The notes: generated by a model not told the origin, from the sequence alone. 42,954 nt of DNA from an uncultured Prevotellaceae bacterium (GCA_900315455.1 OMZE01000034.1:21142-64095), one strand, 5' to 3'. Numbered from the stretch's first letter, positions 32,440-41,770 are shown. Numbers and translations are program-made.

Positions 32440-33617
32440 AACTTTATTATCGCATTTTTCACGATTTCACAAAATTTTCTTTGAGAAAACATCTTTTCGC
32501 CTATTACATACCCCCTTTTAGCCATATCTCTTGATTTTGTCGGTGATGAAAGAAGATTTATGGTTTTGCTGATAAATTCCTCGTCATTGTGTGCCAGCAT
32601 ATAATCTATTCTGTCCCTACATGTTTCACTATACCACCTTGCTCCAACTGGTGTAGAAACAACAGGACGATTCATCAGCAAACCCTCAACGAACTTCACA
32701 CTTGTTCCAGAACCATAGTAAATTGGAATGACAACAACAGCCGCCTTTTGATATTCTGAAGCCAAATCATCAATTCTACCAACGGCTCTTACTCCTTCTT
32801 TATTATTCAGATAGTCTAAAAAATCTGGTTCCCCGTCACCTACTATTTGAAGTTCAGCCAATGGGATTGATTTCTTTATTTGTGGAAAAATTGATTCTAC
32901 AAAATGTTTTATGCCATGCTTGTTAGGAAAATAACGTAAAGTTCCAACAAAAAGAATCCGAGGTGTGAAGTCTTCAGAGAGGCTGGGAGCGGGCTTATCA
33001 AGAACAGTCGTGTTATGTAGAACTATAGTTTGTGGAGAAGGCAATTCTAATGGGTTTGAGCAGAAAGAGCAACGAATATTTGAGAAGAGTTTCCTCAACA
33101 TTTTCGGTATTCTCATAGACTCATACTGTTTCTTCCATTTGTATAATATAGAACTGGCCTCAATCACTTGAAGTTTTTTAATGGCAGCGAGATTGTCATC
33201 CGCATCAATTATTAGTTTATCTTTATAATCTAACAAACCACAAATAATTGCCGTTTGAACATATCGACATGCTATGAAGTCATATTTCTTCTTATTCAAA
33301 TAACTATTTATAATTGATGCCTTTTGCTTGTTTACTTGAAAATATGAATACGGATTAGATGGCCATATAGTCATACATAATAGCGTACGAATTACTTCCC
33401 AATAATCCTTATTTTCCCATATCAGTTGAGAAAAAATGACATTACAATTGAGAATGTCTGATACAATATTGTTCTTTGAAAAGCAGATGACATCTACTTG
33501 TGCTATCTCAGAAAGCGCCTTTATAAACAAGTTACTTCTTAAGCTAGCCCCAGAATCAATTGTAAAAGGATCTCCTGGCGTATTAATAACTAGTAAAAGA
33601 TGCTTGCTATTTTTCAT
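32436..33617 (-). CDS. GT4-family glycosyltransferase
   Basis: 393 residues. The N-terminal part has LLLVINTPGDPFTIDSGASL with donor/acceptor-side loops of GT-B enzymes. The C-terminal domain has ILFVGTLRYFPNKHGIKHFV and VVVIPIYYGSGTSVKFVEGL, followed by NRPVVSTPVGARW, which matches the sugar-nucleotide-binding end of Glyco_trans_1_4 proteins. Transfers a sugar to the growing repeat unit on the cytoplasmic side; donor and acceptor unknown. Visibly A+T-rich DNA. Coupled by a 4-base overlap with the next gene. Confidence 0.85.
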   Translation of the reverse strand: MKNSKHLLLVINTPGDPFTIDSGASLRSNLFIKALSEIAQVDVICFSKNNIVSDILNCNVIFSQLIWENKDYWEVIRTLLCMTIWPSNPYSYFQVNKQKASIINSYLNKKKYDFIACRYVQTAIICGLLDYKDKLIIDADDNLAAIKKLQVIEASSILYKWKKQYESMRIPKMLRKLFSNIRCSFCSNPLELPSPQTIVLHNTTVLDKPAPSLSEDFTPRILFVGTLRYFPNKHGIKHFVESIFPQIKKSIPLAELQIVGDGEPDFLDYLNNKEGVRAVGRIDDLASEYQKAAVVVIPIYYGSGTSVKFVEGLLMNRPVVSTPVGARWYSETCRDRIDYMLAHNDEEFISKTINLLSSPTKSRDMAKRGYVIGEKMFSQRKFCEIVKNAIIKL

Positions 33618-33712
33618 TTTGCTGAATTAATTTGAGTATGATCAATTTCAAACTAAATGCATTCGTAACTTACTATTTTCGAACTGTTGAAAATCGGAAA
33701 AAACAGGCATGG

Positions 33713-34234
33713 TTATTTATATTTTGAGTTTAATGTTAGAACGTAATCTTTAGTTCGATTACGATCAGCAATTTTCTTTGCTGGTATTCCCGCGTAGATA
33801 CTATTTGATTCAGCATCTTTTGTAACCACGGCATTCGCTGCACAAATGGTACTGCTTCCAATAGTAATACCAGGCATTATCATTGCACGGCATCCTATCC
33901 AACAATAATCACCAATTGTTACATCACCTGTTATCGCTTCATGAGTATGAGGGTCGTGACCCATTGTCCATATAATACTCTCTTGAGCGATGTCCACATT
34001 ATCGCCAATAACAATCCTTCCTCCTCTTCCATCCAATAAAGTGTTTTGGTTGATGACACAACCTTTACCTATTACTATATTATATCCACTCCAAAACTTG
34101 ACATTCCTTAAGACCACAGTTCCTTCTCCGATCTTCACATGGTATTTCTTCATTACCCATAATCTGAATCGTCGTGAAGGGATGCTCATAAAGAAAGGTT
34201 GCAATAGATAATTTTTGAAATTGTAACTAAACAT
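33713..34234 (-). CDS. Hexapeptide-repeat sugar O-acetyltransferase
   Basis: 173 residues. From about 35 onward the left-handed beta-helix repeats are clear (for example IGEGTVVLRN, IVIGKGCVIN, IVIGDNVDIA, VTIGDYCWIG, ITIGSSTICA). WTMGHDPHTH carries the His expected to act as base in this family, and YAGIPAKKIADRN is the usual C-terminal end of the maltose/galactoside acetyltransferase-like group. Probably acetylates a sugar of the polymer with acetyl-CoA. It is 96 bases before the GT4 gene on the same strand and 60 bases after the small 89-residue ORF. Confidence 0.87.
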   Translation of the reverse strand: MFSYNFKNYLLQPFFMSIPSRRFRLWVMKKYHVKIGEGTVVLRNVKFWSGYNIVIGKGCVINQNTLLDGRGGRIVIGDNVDIAQESIIWTMGHDPHTHEAITGDVTIGDYCWIGCRAMIMPGITIGSSTICAANAVVTKDAESNSIYAGIPAKKIADRNRTKDYVLTLNSKYK

Positions 34235-34293
34235 GAGTGTAAATTAATTGATTAGTGATTATTAAATCCTCTCTCTCTTATTAAGTCAGTCTA

Positions 34294-34563
34294 TCAATGT
34301 TTTAGAGATTTCAATTTTATCCAACAATTATTTAATAGATAATAAAGGAATGGGTTACCCATTGTAAGATATATCCTTGGAACTAATAATACTGCTGCTA
34401 AGTAATTGGTTTCCTTGGTTTTTTCCCACCAATAAGCCCAGCGCCACCAATATCTTTCCGAATCTTTACCATATGGTATCTTGCCAACTGACTTAAGAAA
34501 CGAGAAAGCCTTCAATCCCACTTTTGTTCGAATATATGAATTCCTCCAATTGGTTGTTATCAT
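34294..34563 (-). CDS. Small hypothetical protein behind the duplicated leader
   Basis: 89 residues, not recognised. It begins MITTNWRNSYIRTKVGLKAF and has an aromatic-rich middle (RYWWRWAYWWEKTKETNYLA) and a possible short membrane-surface helix near the end. The start codon and leader are a near copy of the DUF4373-like gene start at 29933, and its first codons still resemble that gene (M-x-T-T). It could be a real small gene, or a fragment placed behind a copied leader. Confidence 0.4.
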   Translation of the reverse strand: MITTNWRNSYIRTKVGLKAFSFLKSVGKIPYGKDSERYWWRWAYWWEKTKETNYLAAVLLVPRIYLTMGNPFLYYLLNNCWIKLKSLKH

Positions 34564-34614
34564 GGTTGTTGATTTTTGTTTTTACCACGGCAAAATTAGT
34601 ATCGAAAAGGAAAA
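34561..34614 (-). repeat. Leader/promoter repeat, copy B
   Basis: Matches copy A (29931-29984) at 51 of 54 positions, 4630 bases apart and in the same orientation. Differences are at offsets 28, 41 and 45. It contains the TAATTTTG box at 34591-34598. Confidence 0.9.
34591..34598 (-). promoter_or_regulatory. -7 box in leader copy B
   Basis: Minus-strand TAATTTTG, the same box as in copy A. It would drive the small ORF at 34294 and the four genes after it down to 30112. Confidence 0.5.
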
Positions 34615-34656
34615 TATGATGGCAAAACTTGAGAAGCCCTAATAGTTGATGAATAC

Positions 34657-34950
34657 TCAATAGGATTGGGTAGGGGGATTTGCTTTCTTCAGTAGTTTAA
34701 TTAAATCCTTTGTAAATTCATCTGCCCCTTTGCTATTGAGATGCATGCCGTCTTTAAATAAATCATTATTATGAACATATTTAGGGCTATTAGAAAAGTC
34801 AATGAAGGTAATACCATGTTCTTTACATATCGCTTCTATTGACCCGTAATTGCTGAATGCCTTTTTGCCATACCATGTGGGAGAAATGACAAAAACAAGT
34901 TCTCCTTCGTTCATTTCTTTAATAAATTGATGAAGAGATGAGTTTCTTCA
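34657..34950 (-). pseudogene. C-terminal remnant of an SGNH-type hydrolase
   Basis: The reading frame is open from after a TGA near 34950; a Met-initiated form of 85 residues starts at 34914. The end contains FKDGMHLNSKGADEFTKDLI, the DxxH block V of SGNH/GDSL hydrolases used in polysaccharide acylation, preceded by LVFVISPTWYG. The N-terminal Ser block is absent. SGNH partners usually follow MBOAT genes, which is the order here. The MBOAT fragment ends at 34919 in another frame, so a deletion seems to have joined the two. Confidence 0.7.
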
Positions 34951-35560
34951 TGAAACCCCAAAGCATCTGCCGGCATCCATCCACGGCAAGGCAATAATCG
35001 AATTTGCGTTTTTGTTGAAATTGTGGCAATAAGTTTGTTGCCCTCTCAATAGGACCGGCTACCAATTGGGGAAAGAAACTGATATAGGCGAAAAACTCTA
35101 TAATATCGTGAGTGGCTTTGATTTTCTTTTGATAGACATCTATGGAGTAACTAAGGGCTTGGAATGTATAGAAACTAATCCCTACCGGAAGTATAACGTC
35201 GAGTGTCACCTTGTCAAGATGTAGGCCAATTGCTCCGCAAGCAGCCTCGATGTTGTCAGCAAAGAAATTAAAGTATTTGAATGTGGCCAGTATGAGCAGA
35301 TTGGCAACGATGTTGCCGGCGCTTATCCACCGTTGTCTTTTTCGTTGTCCTTCAGAATGCTCAATAGACAGTCCACTGGCGAAACTGAAAAGCGAAGTAA
35401 GGGCAATGAGGAAAAGAAAGCGCCAGTCCCACCAACTATAAAACACATAACTGGCTACTACCACCAAGATGTTTTGTGCCTTCCTGTTTCTACAAACAAA
35501 CCAGTAGAAAAGGAAAACGATGGGGAGGAATAGTAAAAACTCGAAAGAATTAAAAAGCAC
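34919..35560 (-). pseudogene. N-terminal remnant of an MBOAT (AlgI-like) O-acyltransferase
   Basis: 213 residues, against about 470-500 for complete AlgI-type proteins. The start MLFNSFEFLLFLPIVFLFYW and the motifs ILPVGISFYTFQALSYSIDV, FFPQLVAGPIERA and QMLWGFMKK are standard. After residue 206 the protein ends in a few unrelated residues and a stop, before the catalytic-His region. It is therefore not functional as an acyltransferase by itself. Full-length AlgI-like proteins work with a periplasmic SGNH/DHHW partner to acetylate exopolysaccharide; a remnant of such a partner follows directly. Confidence 0.8.
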
Positions 35561-35696
35561 TAGTGATTATTATTTGTTGTTCTACGAAGAAATATGAAAA
35601 AAACAAAATGGTGAAGTGTTGAGTTGCTATATTCGTTGAACAAGGAATAATCATTAATGTCATTGAAGATTCAGTACCAAATGGTGAGGAGCGTTT

Positions 35697-37490
35697 TTAG
35701 AAATCCATTGCCATGCGGCTCGACTCTTCTTCCGATAGTTCTGTTACTGTAGTGCTCATCACCCGGTAGACCCGTTGGCATAGGTTGAGGACGGTGGGGC
35801 GGTGGGTGGTGACGATACAGGTCTTGTTGGGCCGTTCGCTGACGATGTTCTTCAATACAGTGCGCTCGGTTGTCACATCGAGGGCCGAGGTGGCTTCGTC
35901 AAGCAAAAGGATGGGAGCGTCGCGGAGCACGGCGCGGGCGATGGCGATACGTTGTGCCTGGCCTTCGGAGAGTCCGCGTCCCCGTTCACCGAGTTTGCTG
36001 TTGATGCCATCTGGCATATGTTCCACGAAGTCCCATGCGCAGGCAATCTTCAAGGCGTCTATAATTTGCCCGTCGGTAGCCTCCTCATTTCCCATCCTCA
36101 TGTTCTCGGCAATGGTGCCTGTGAGGATGGTGTTGCCCTGAGGCACATAGGCGAACAGGTGGCGCGTCTCAATGTTCAGTTCCACCTCCGTGCCGTCGCT
36201 GCTTCGGATGACCGCCTCGCCCAACTCCGGTTTGATAAGACCGAGAATCATGCGGATAATGGTGGTTTTGCCTTCTCCCGACGGTCCTACGATGGCCACG
36301 ATTTCGCCTGGACGAGCCACCAGGCTCGAGTTGGTGAGCACATGCTTCCCTTGGATATAGCCGAAGTCCACATCCCTCATCCTGATTTCAAAGCCATCGT
36401 CGGCATACCGGTCAAGCAGTTCGCTGCCCACAACATGCTTCTCCTTGGGCAACTGCACCAGTTCCCGCACACGGTGGGCGGAAACCGAACTGTTGAGGAA
36501 TGCCGGTATGATGCCTATCACGCTACTGAAGGCACCCGCCAGTGCTGCCCGCTGTTGCAGGAAGAGTGTCATCGTGCCGTAGGTAATCTGGTGCGACCAC
36601 AGCAGGTAGAGACAGTAGCCGAAGGCGGTGAACTGCACCAGCATAGCCACTAACGACATATAGACATTTGTCTTGATGGAGAACCAATTGTATTCCAGAC
36701 TGATTTTCTTGAACTTCTGTTGCCACTCCCGCAGTTTCCGGCTGTATTGGTCGAGGATGCCGAACGACTTGATGGTGTCCATGTTGTAGAACGTCTCCAC
36801 CTCGAAGGTCATCACCTTACTGCTCATCTCGCGCATCTTCATGTTGTACTCCCGCTGTTTCTTGATGACGAACTTCGAGGCGAGGAGCGTGAAGGGGGCA
36901 CTGGCAAATGCCAGCACCGCCATCACCATGTTGTAGTGCATGATAACCCCTAGGGTGGCGAAGAACTGGTAAATCGAGATGATGATGGTGGGGAGCCAAC
37001 TGATGGCATTGGCACTCACCGTGCCGACATCACCAGTGAATCGGTTCAGCACATCACCGTTGCTGTAGCGGTTGATGGCCATCCAGTCGGCATCGATTAT
37101 TTTATCGAAGATGTCGCCTTGAATGTCGTTGTTGATGTGTATCTGCAGTTTCAGTGTCACGCGTCCCAGCACATTGCCGATGACCAGCCCGAAGAGCGAA
37201 CTGCCCACCATCACGAGAACCATGACCCACAGTTTCGTCACTTGATAGCCCGTAATGATATCGATGAGGTATTTTCCGGCGATACTCGACACCAGTCCCA
37301 ATGTCGTGCTCAGGATACCGAGTATGATATAGAAGGCGATGGCTTTCTTGTAGCGTTTGCTATAGGTGAAAATCCACCGCCAGTCGTCAAGGATTTCACC
37401 CAATGTGCCGTTGCGCCATTTGGTGAAAATGGTGAACAGGGATTCAAAGGATGATGCCTTTGGTTGTTGTGATACAGGTTCGTCAATCAT
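35697..37490 (-). CDS. ABC exporter, fused permease and ATPase (MsbA-like)
   Basis: 597 residues, one-polypeptide half-transporter. Residues 1-40 are a cytoplasmic lead-in without a C39 peptidase domain. Six membrane helices lie between about 45 and 335. The ATPase domain has Walker A GPSGEGKTT (402-410), Q-loop Gln451, signature LSEGQ (507-511), Walker B ILLLDE (527-532) and switch His563, so it should be active as a homodimer. Such exporters move lipids, lipid-linked sugars, or peptides. Inside a glycosyltransferase/EpsG locus the likely cargo is a lipid-linked glycan. 15 bases after the EpsG-like gene. Confidence 0.9.
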   Translation of the reverse strand: MIDEPVSQQPKASSFESLFTIFTKWRNGTLGEILDDWRWIFTYSKRYKKAIAFYIILGILSTTLGLVSSIAGKYLIDIITGYQVTKLWVMVLVMVGSSLFGLVIGNVLGRVTLKLQIHINNDIQGDIFDKIIDADWMAINRYSNGDVLNRFTGDVGTVSANAISWLPTIIISIYQFFATLGVIMHYNMVMAVLAFASAPFTLLASKFVIKKQREYNMKMREMSSKVMTFEVETFYNMDTIKSFGILDQYSRKLREWQQKFKKISLEYNWFSIKTNVYMSLVAMLVQFTAFGYCLYLLWSHQITYGTMTLFLQQRAALAGAFSSVIGIIPAFLNSSVSAHRVRELVQLPKEKHVVGSELLDRYADDGFEIRMRDVDFGYIQGKHVLTNSSLVARPGEIVAIVGPSGEGKTTIIRMILGLIKPELGEAVIRSSDGTEVELNIETRHLFAYVPQGNTILTGTIAENMRMGNEEATDGQIIDALKIACAWDFVEHMPDGINSKLGERGRGLSEGQAQRIAIARAVLRDAPILLLDEATSALDVTTERTVLKNIVSERPNKTCIVTTHRPTVLNLCQRVYRVMSTTVTELSEEESSRMAMDF

Positions 37491-37505
37491 GTCAGGAATA
37501 TCAGA

Positions 37506-38636
37506 TTATCCCAATAATATCGGTAGCATGTTGTAGAAGAAACCGAATGCGTAGAATAGTAATATGCCTATGGTCAGCATCTTTTCCTGATTCTTCCAAA
37601 ACCGCTCACGCATGAAAGGATAAATCAACACAATGGGCAAGATAAACCATGAGATTTGGGCGAAGCGGTTGGAGTAGGGTGCACGGATGATTAACACCCA
37701 GAAAGCATTACAGATGATGTAGATATTGACAATCCATCGGTAGTATTCGTCCCTGAATAGTCTCCTATACATGAAATATGCAGCAACAGCCACACCTAAT
37801 GCGCTGTAGGCGAGAAAATCCCATCGGAATGAGGTAGATACAATAACTCCTTCCGAAATCATGTCTTGTCGAGTATATGTGAGATATCTTGTCAACTTAT
37901 TCTCATCTGCCACGGAATCCGCAAATCCCGCCATCCAAGTCTGAATGGAATTACCAAAGAAATAAGACAAAATGATACTCAAAAGCCAACCCCCGATATA
38001 TATACGGCTGTCGTTCACGAACCATGCCAACAATGCTGCTGCCATCATCAGATACACCGTGTTGTGTACACCTGCGCCCAAGAGGGCGATGATGAACATC
38101 ATAGGGATATTTTCGGTATAGGTCATCGCCAAGATGAAGAGCGATGCACCCACACCGTTGCGCACTCCATTTACTCCGTACATCCAGAAAGTGAACATAC
38201 TGATGACCACCACAAATGGGATGAAATTGTATTCTCTGAATATCCGTCGTAATGCGAGCCAAAGAGCCCCCACATAAATAGTTGAAAAAATCGTGAAATA
38301 GAGATGAAGGCTTCCTGTCTTAGCACACATTCTTGTAATGTTTTCATAAAGCCATTCTTTCGACCATACCAAATGCTGCAATTGTTTATTCTTGACCATA
38401 GCCTCGAATCCTCCAGCATAGTTTGCCGTGTCACCATAAGCGGAAGATGCAGGTCGCATACCCATTATTATGATGATTACTATTGCTACGAACATGCCAA
38501 GTGCTTGATTAACAGACACTATCTGTTCGTTGAAGACCACGCCTCTCGCGCATTGGATGACACTCCACATTACCAAGAATAATACGATATAATGGAAGTA
38601 AATACCAAGATTTGGGGTATTGAAAAAGTCTGCCAT
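37506..38636 (-). CDS. EpsG-like polysaccharide polymerase
   Basis: 376 residues, about ten membrane helices. The pattern AYGDTANYAGGFEAMVKNKQ early on, WLALRRIFREYNFIPFVVVI in the middle and the short loop FWMYGVNGVRNGVGASLFIL agree with the EpsG family of Wzy-type polymerases, in which an Arg in a periplasmic loop of this kind is conserved. It would join repeat units in the periplasm. Between the GT2 gene (34-base gap) and the ABC exporter. Confidence 0.82.
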   Translation of the reverse strand: MADFFNTPNLGIYFHYIVLFLVMWSVIQCARGVVFNEQIVSVNQALGMFVAIVIIIIMGMRPASSAYGDTANYAGGFEAMVKNKQLQHLVWSKEWLYENITRMCAKTGSLHLYFTIFSTIYVGALWLALRRIFREYNFIPFVVVISMFTFWMYGVNGVRNGVGASLFILAMTYTENIPMMFIIALLGAGVHNTVYLMMAAALLAWFVNDSRIYIGGWLLSIILSYFFGNSIQTWMAGFADSVADENKLTRYLTYTRQDMISEGVIVSTSFRWDFLAYSALGVAVAAYFMYRRLFRDEYYRWIVNIYIICNAFWVLIIRAPYSNRFAQISWFILPIVLIYPFMRERFWKNQEKMLTIGILLFYAFGFFYNMLPILLG

Positions 38637-38670
38637 AATTATTTCGGGTTTTGCCCGATTGAAGAATGAG

Positions 38671-39555
38671 TTATTTTATATTTCTGGTTTTCCACCGGAT
38701 AAAGATGTATAGCATTATGCCGAAGGGGATGGCGCATAGCGTGAGCCCCTTACGGGGTGACTCACTCAGAAAATGACGGTTTTTGCATAGGATACTGCTC
38801 GAGACGTAGTGGATAGCCTCCATGAACCGCCGCTTGGCACTGGGTGCCAGTACCATAGAAGATTTCCTGATGAAGGCGAAACTTCGTGGGTTGCGGATAT
38901 ACTGCCGAAACATGTTCAGGCTTGAGCCGTCGGGCTGGTATTCCACCCTTACCAACGGCTCGTTGAGGATGAGCAACTCGTAGTCCTGGTCTATCTGCTC
39001 GTACAGCCATCCCAAGGACAAGTATTTCTCGTCTTCGAAGATGGGGTAGGGGGGATATTGGTGCACCACGTCGGTGCGGTAGACCATCTTTTTGTCGCCG
39101 ACACCTCCCTCGTTGTAGTATCGTGCAACGGTGATGCGTTCACGTTCTTCGGGCAATCGCTTGCCGATGACCTTGCCCTCATAGTCGGTGTCGAGACCGA
39201 TGATGCCTGCCACTTCTTGAGAACCTTTTTCATGCCAGAACGTGATGATTTTCTCCACGGCATCGTCGGGCATATAGTCATCTGAGTCGATGCAGGTGTT
39301 CAGTTCTGTCTTGATGAGGCGGTAGGCGGTGTTGTGTGCCCCATGCATGCCCTGGTTCTGTTGGTAGTGATACTCGATTTTTATTATCCCCTCATTTTGC
39401 CAACTTTCCACCAAATCGGCAGTATTGTCGCTCGACCCATCATCGATGATGAGCCAGATGAAATCCTTGCAGGTTTGCCGGCAGAGGGCCTCATAACCCA
39501 GATGGAGGCAATAGGCTCGGTTGTATGTAGGGGTAAAAATGGTAAGTGTCTCCAT
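38671..39555 (-). CDS. GT2-family glycosyltransferase
   Basis: 294 residues, GT-A fold. TPTYNRAYCLHLGYEAL starts the fold, WLIIDDGSSDNTADLVESW contains the first Asp pair, and CIDSDDYMPDDAVEKI carries the DXD metal-binding motif. After about residue 225 a basic helical end is followed by a hydrophobic segment (LTLCAIPFGIMLYIFIRW) that may anchor it to the membrane. Its start codon overlaps the stop of the upstream GT4 gene (TAATG at 39553-39557), so translation is coupled. Confidence 0.9.
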   Translation of the reverse strand: METLTIFTPTYNRAYCLHLGYEALCRQTCKDFIWLIIDDGSSDNTADLVESWQNEGIIKIEYHYQQNQGMHGAHNTAYRLIKTELNTCIDSDDYMPDDAVEKIITFWHEKGSQEVAGIIGLDTDYEGKVIGKRLPEERERITVARYYNEGGVGDKKMVYRTDVVHQYPPYPIFEDEKYLSLGWLYEQIDQDYELLILNEPLVRVEYQPDGSSLNMFRQYIRNPRSFAFIRKSSMVLAPSAKRRFMEAIHYVSSSILCKNRHFLSESPRKGLTLCAIPFGIMLYIFIRWKTRNIK

Positions 39556-40691
39556 TAATTCAATATCTCATTGTAAAAGTCATACAGGCATTGGCGAACA
39601 TAGCCTTGCTCAAAACGGTCGGCTACCATTATGCGGGCGTTGTCGGCCATGTGCTGCCGTTCTTGGGGTTTTTCTGTCATTTGCTTCATCGCGTTGTAGA
39701 GGGCATCGGTGTCGTGGGGTGGTACGATGAGTCCGTTTTCACTCTCCTTGACGATTTCCCTCGACCCATTGATATCGGTCACGATAGATGGCAGCCCCAT
39801 CGCGCCTGCCTCCAGTACAGTGTTGGGGAAACCCTCACGGTAACTTGGCAGCACGAAGCAGTCTGCGGAGGCATAATAAGCCAAGAGGTTTACATCGCGT
39901 TGCATGCCCAAGGCATGTACTTCGGGATGGTGGTCGATAATGGCTCTGGTGGGGGCGGGGATGGGATCTATATCGTTCTCGTCGGGTCCCACAATCCATA
40001 GGCGCAGGTTGTTGTGCTCCTTCGACAGTCTGTCGAAAGCCCTGCACAGTTCCTCTATCCCCTTGTCACGTCCCACGCGCCCCACGAAGATGAATGTCAT
40101 TTTCGTGTCGTCACGCAGTTGTTTCACACGTTGCATCACTTCGGGCGTGCGGTCATAGTATTTCATATCTACCCCACGCACATTGCCATGTCCCAGCACC
40201 TTCAGTGGTTTCTTGGTGATGTAGTTGTTGAGCATGTCGTTTTTCACCCCTTCACCCTCGGAAATCACGTGTGTGGCGCAACGACAAGTGAGACGGTCGG
40301 TGGCGATAAGGATACGGCGTTTCAGTCCGGTAGCCGACGGAAACACCAGTCCGGTGAACGTATGCACCCTTACGGGCACCCCCGTCATCCATCCCGCCAT
40401 CATGCAGAGCAGACCAGCCTTGGGAGTCATTGAATGGACGATATCGGGCTTTTCATGCCTAAAAGTCTTTATGATGCGCCATAATGACACCAGGTCTTTC
40501 AGTGGAGCGATATGCCGCTCCATCTTGATGCGGATGCAGCGCACCCCCTCGCGCTTCTCCACAATGTCGAGCAACTCACCTGGCGACGACAGTGCCACCA
40601 CCTCGTATTGCTCCGACATCTCGCGGAGCAGTCCGCGACAGAACAGTTCGAGAGAAAGGGGAATGGTGGAGGCTCTGATGATTTTTTTCAT
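39555..40691 (-). CDS. GT4-family glycosyltransferase
   Basis: 378 residues, GT-B. The N-terminal domain has DIVHSMTPKAGLLCMMAGW, found in lipopolysaccharide- and capsule-type GT4 enzymes. The C-terminal domain has FIFVGRVGRDKGIEELCRAF, YREGFPNTVLEAGAMGLPSI (E-x7-E motif) and a GLIVPPHD stretch. It probably adds an early sugar of the repeat unit on the lipid carrier. 26 bases after the GT2 gene at 40718. Confidence 0.9.
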   Translation of the reverse strand: MKKIIRASTIPLSLELFCRGLLREMSEQYEVVALSSPGELLDIVEKREGVRCIRIKMERHIAPLKDLVSLWRIIKTFRHEKPDIVHSMTPKAGLLCMMAGWMTGVPVRVHTFTGLVFPSATGLKRRILIATDRLTCRCATHVISEGEGVKNDMLNNYITKKPLKVLGHGNVRGVDMKYYDRTPEVMQRVKQLRDDTKMTFIFVGRVGRDKGIEELCRAFDRLSKEHNNLRLWIVGPDENDIDPIPAPTRAIIDHHPEVHALGMQRDVNLLAYYASADCFVLPSYREGFPNTVLEAGAMGLPSIVTDINGSREIVKESENGLIVPPHDTDALYNAMKQMTEKPQERQHMADNARIMVADRFEQGYVRQCLYDFYNEILN

Positions 40692-40717
40692 TTTTCCTAT
40701 AATAATAAAGGAGATGT

Positions 40718-41770
40718 CTATTTATTGTTCTTCTCAATGATTTTATTGATTGCCATTTGCAAAGCCATGAACAATGGCGTCAATTTGTGTTTGGCTGCAA
40801 AATAATATACCTTCCAATGGGGTGGGAAATAATGAAGTTGCAGTTGCGAAAGCGCCTGATGCTGCCGGTCTCTGCTCAACACCTCTTTCAGGGCTCGGTG
40901 TTTCTCTCTCCATGACCCATTGCTTCGCAGGGCGATGATGCTCAATCCCAGTACTCCTAGGGCAATGCGGTTTTGCAACGCCATTTCGAAGTCTTTCCCT
41001 AAATGTCCTTCCCCAATCCTGCGCTCCATTTCATCATAGAGTTTGTCCCATTTCCTTACAAGGTCACCCCGGTGGATATTTGAATACGATGTCATGTTTT
41101 TCCGATAGTGGTACCAAGGTTGAGGCACATACACTACCTTCTGGGCTTTGCCCATATAGTCGATATTGAAAACCACGTCCTCGGCGGTACCCACCACATT
41201 GGTGTCAACGAAAGTGATGGCATTGTCGCTGCAGATAACCCGCCGGCTATATAATTTTCCCCAAATAGTGCCCCAGGCATCCAATAACTCAGGGTGTGCC
41301 AACTCTTCTCCGTATGGGCCGAACATTCTCCGCTGGAGAAGGCCGACGCTTTGTTTATCCCAAACCCTCTCCTTGGTTTCAAACATCTTGGGGAGTGACT
41401 GTGATTCAAACTCCCGTGTATAGCACCACACTACAGTGTCGGCTTGCTGTCGTTCCGCCGTTTCCAATGCCAATTGGCAATTGTCGGGTGCTATCCAGTC
41501 GTCGCTGTCAACGAACATCACCCATTCGCCTTTGGCTAATCTGAGCGCCTCGTTCCTCGATGCTGAAATGCCCATGTTCTGGTCATGTAAGACCAGGACC
41601 ACCCGCTTGTCTCTATCAGCATATTGTTTGAGGATGGCGCGTGTGCCATCATGAGACCCATCTTCCACGCAGATGACTTCCAGGTCGGAATGGCTTTGCG
41701 CCAATATCGAGTCGAGGCAGATGCCAATGTATGCCTCGCAATTATATGCGGGAATAATGATGCTGACCAT
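40718..41770 (-). CDS. GT2-family glycosyltransferase
   Basis: 350 residues, GT-A. IPAYNCEAYIGICLDSIL opens the fold, VICVEDGSHDGTRAIL and FVDSDDWIAPDNC are the donor and metal-binding motifs. The C-terminal third (about 225-350) is helical and may carry the acceptor. It lies 3 bases after the S24/S26 peptidase-like gene stop, so the two are tightly coupled. Confidence 0.9.
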   Translation of the reverse strand: MVSIIIPAYNCEAYIGICLDSILAQSHSDLEVICVEDGSHDGTRAILKQYADRDKRVVLVLHDQNMGISASRNEALRLAKGEWVMFVDSDDWIAPDNCQLALETAERQQADTVVWCYTREFESQSLPKMFETKERVWDKQSVGLLQRRMFGPYGEELAHPELLDAWGTIWGKLYSRRVICSDNAITFVDTNVVGTAEDVVFNIDYMGKAQKVVYVPQPWYHYRKNMTSYSNIHRGDLVRKWDKLYDEMERRIGEGHLGKDFEMALQNRIALGVLGLSIIALRSNGSWREKHRALKEVLSRDRQHQALSQLQLHYFPPHWKVYYFAAKHKLTPLFMALQMAINKIIEKNNK

